Notes under the pieces: model-generated
Told to the model about the DNA's origin: nothing
What the model saw: the letters and a program-made list of their open reading frames with translations, nothing else
Database searches by the model: none
Program-made: the position numbers and the translations under genes
Source: Mesorhizobium sp. L-8-3
GTDB taxonomy: Bacteria > Pseudomonadota > Alphaproteobacteria > Rhizobiales > Rhizobiaceae
DNA: 64,000 bases
Assembly (NCBI RefSeq): GCF_016756615.1
Contig: NZ_AP023262.1
Span: 682,001 to 746,000 of the forward strand
Direction of reading: 5' to 3'
Shown: positions 61,675 to 64,000 of the stretch, piece after piece
Layout of the letters: the number at the start of each line of letters is the position of its first letter
Position numbering within the stretch: the first letter of the stretch is position 1

Positions 61675-62466
61675 ATGAAATCGGTAGCTGCGACTGTCGT
61701 AGCCTCTGTCGGTAGCGTGCTGTTCGCCGGCAACGTCCTGGCTGCGGACATGGTTTCGCCTGTGGCTCCCGCGGCAGAGCAAATCACGACTGAAAGCGGG
61801 TGGACGTTCGCGGTCGCCCCCTATTTCTGGGCGGCCGGGCTGTCCGGCGACGTCGCCTCGTTCGGGCTTCCGCCGGTCCATGTGGATGCCGATTTCGCCG
61901 AGATCTTCGATCATCTCAAATTCGGCGCCATGGCGATCGGTGAGGCGCGCTATGGTCCCTACAGCATCTTCGGTGACGTGATGTACACGAAACTGTCCGG
62001 CAGCAAGGGGACGCCGCTAGGCATTCTCGCGACGAGCGCGGAAGTGACGTCCGAGACGTTCGCCGGCCTTGTCGGCGCCGGTTATTCGATCGTCGACAAC
62101 GCCTCGGCACGCCTCGATATCATCGGCGGCGTACGGATATGGTCGGCGAGCACAGAAATCTCCCTCAGCGGCGGAATTCTCGACGGTGTCTCGCGAAGCG
62201 ACAGCGCGACCTGGGCGGATGCCGTCGCCGGCCTTCGCGGAAACTACTCGATCACGTCGAATGTCTATCTGACCGGATGGGGGTATGTCGGCGCCGGCGG
62301 GGCCGATGTCGACTGGGATGTCGCAGGCGCGATCGGCTACCGTTTCAACGACCGGATTTCAGCCGTGGCGGGCTATCGGGCGTTGGGCGTCGACTACAGC
62401 AGCGACGATTTTGTCTTCGATGTCGTGCAACAGGGCCCGATTCTCGGAATGGTTTTTCGCTTCTGA
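61675..62466 (+). CDS. Outer-membrane beta-barrel protein of unknown function
   Basis: The 263-residue protein has a signal peptide (MKSVAATVVASVGSVLFAGN, cleaved near VLA-AD). Alternating hydrophobic strands ending in a terminal aromatic residue (ILGMVFRF) fit an outer-membrane barrel of about eight to ten strands. Blocks such as FAVAPYFWAAGLSGDVASFG and IIGGVRIWSASTEISL occur in a family of rhizobial exported barrels. The start is set by TGGAGGGG. No specific function is known. The 273 bp upstream contain a distant inverted repeat GGGGCAATG/CATTGCCCC but no gene. Confidence 0.72.
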   Translation: MKSVAATVVASVGSVLFAGNVLAADMVSPVAPAAEQITTESGWTFAVAPYFWAAGLSGDVASFGLPPVHVDADFAEIFDHLKFGAMAIGEARYGPYSIFGDVMYTKLSGSKGTPLGILATSAEVTSETFAGLVGAGYSIVDNASARLDIIGGVRIWSASTEISLSGGILDGVSRSDSATWADAVAGLRGNYSITSNVYLTGWGYVGAGGADVDWDVAGAIGYRFNDRISAVAGYRALGVDYSSDDFVFDVVQQGPILGMVFRF

Positions 62467-62472
62467 CGGGCC

Positions 62473-63354
<882 letters not shown>

Positions 63355-63355
63355 G

Positions 63356-64000
<645 letters not shown>

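Overview
This window is a GC-rich (about 63-65% by eye) chromosomal segment with gene content typical of the Rhizobiales, most likely a Mesorhizobium-like member of the Phyllobacteriaceae. This is inferred from the gene families (Mur/SitABCD, many sugar ABC and TRAP systems, LacI/SorC/GntR regulators) and from the dense palindromic intergenic mosaic repeats. No rRNA, tRNA, CRISPR array, phage or complete insertion sequence was seen.

Layout: (1) 1-4.1 kb: the C-terminal end of an RTX protein, a small exported protein, a lipoprotein of the penicillin-binding-protein-activator type, a Zur-like regulator, the decayed remnant of an ABC permease and a cyclase-family hydrolase. (2) 4.4-16 kb: a minus-strand sugar operon (binding protein, two permeases, ATPase, TIM-barrel epimerase, Gfo/Idh dehydrogenase, aldo/keto reductase, GH43 xylosidase). 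It is faced by two translationally coupled LacI regulators with matching operators. (3) 16-24.6 kb: a hexuronate/pectin operon (uxaC, TRAP dctPQM, GntR regulator, kduI, kdgF, gnd) behind a strong promoter. (4) 24.7-30.8 kb: DUF302 protein, MFS exporter, exported cupin, and a LysR regulator divergent from a 3-hydroxybutyrate-dehydrogenase-like SDR and a patatin.

(5) 30.9-37.1 kb: a copper-bufferin operon. It holds a DUF2282 precursor, a DUF692 multinuclear iron oxidase, a DUF2063 partner and DoxX, and appears to continue with overlapping genes into a type II NADH dehydrogenase, a membrane class III nucleotide cyclase and a small membrane protein. (6) 37.2-41.3 kb: Mur and the SitABCD manganese transporter, with a perfect dyad between them. 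(7) 41.4-43.4 kb: a MarR regulator and a ferredoxin-reductase-like flavoprotein. (8) 43.8-55.4 kb: a nine-gene minus-strand operon (ribose-type ABC transporter, SorC regulator, aldo/keto reductase, GlpD-like dehydrogenase, DhnA-type aldolase, FGGY kinase, GMC oxidoreductase). Its layout resembles lsr loci, but its enzymes point to an unassigned polyol or sugar. (9) 55.5-61.4 kb: signalling genes, namely a response-regulator/PP2C phosphatase, a single-domain response regulator, a hybrid kinase and a periplasmic DUF3365 haem-type sensor. (10) 61.7-64 kb: an outer-membrane protein, N-carbamoylputrescine amidase and an acetylpolyamine deacetylase cut by the window edge.

The intergenic spaces carry at least four families of palindromic repeats. 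They include 182-278 bp elements with CCCCTCATCCGA inverted ends, one nested in a 621 bp palindrome, and a mosaic element that holds the same 101 bp module in opposite orientations at two sites. The most unusual gene system is the extended bufferin operon. The polyol operon and the haem-sensor/hybrid-kinase pair follow.
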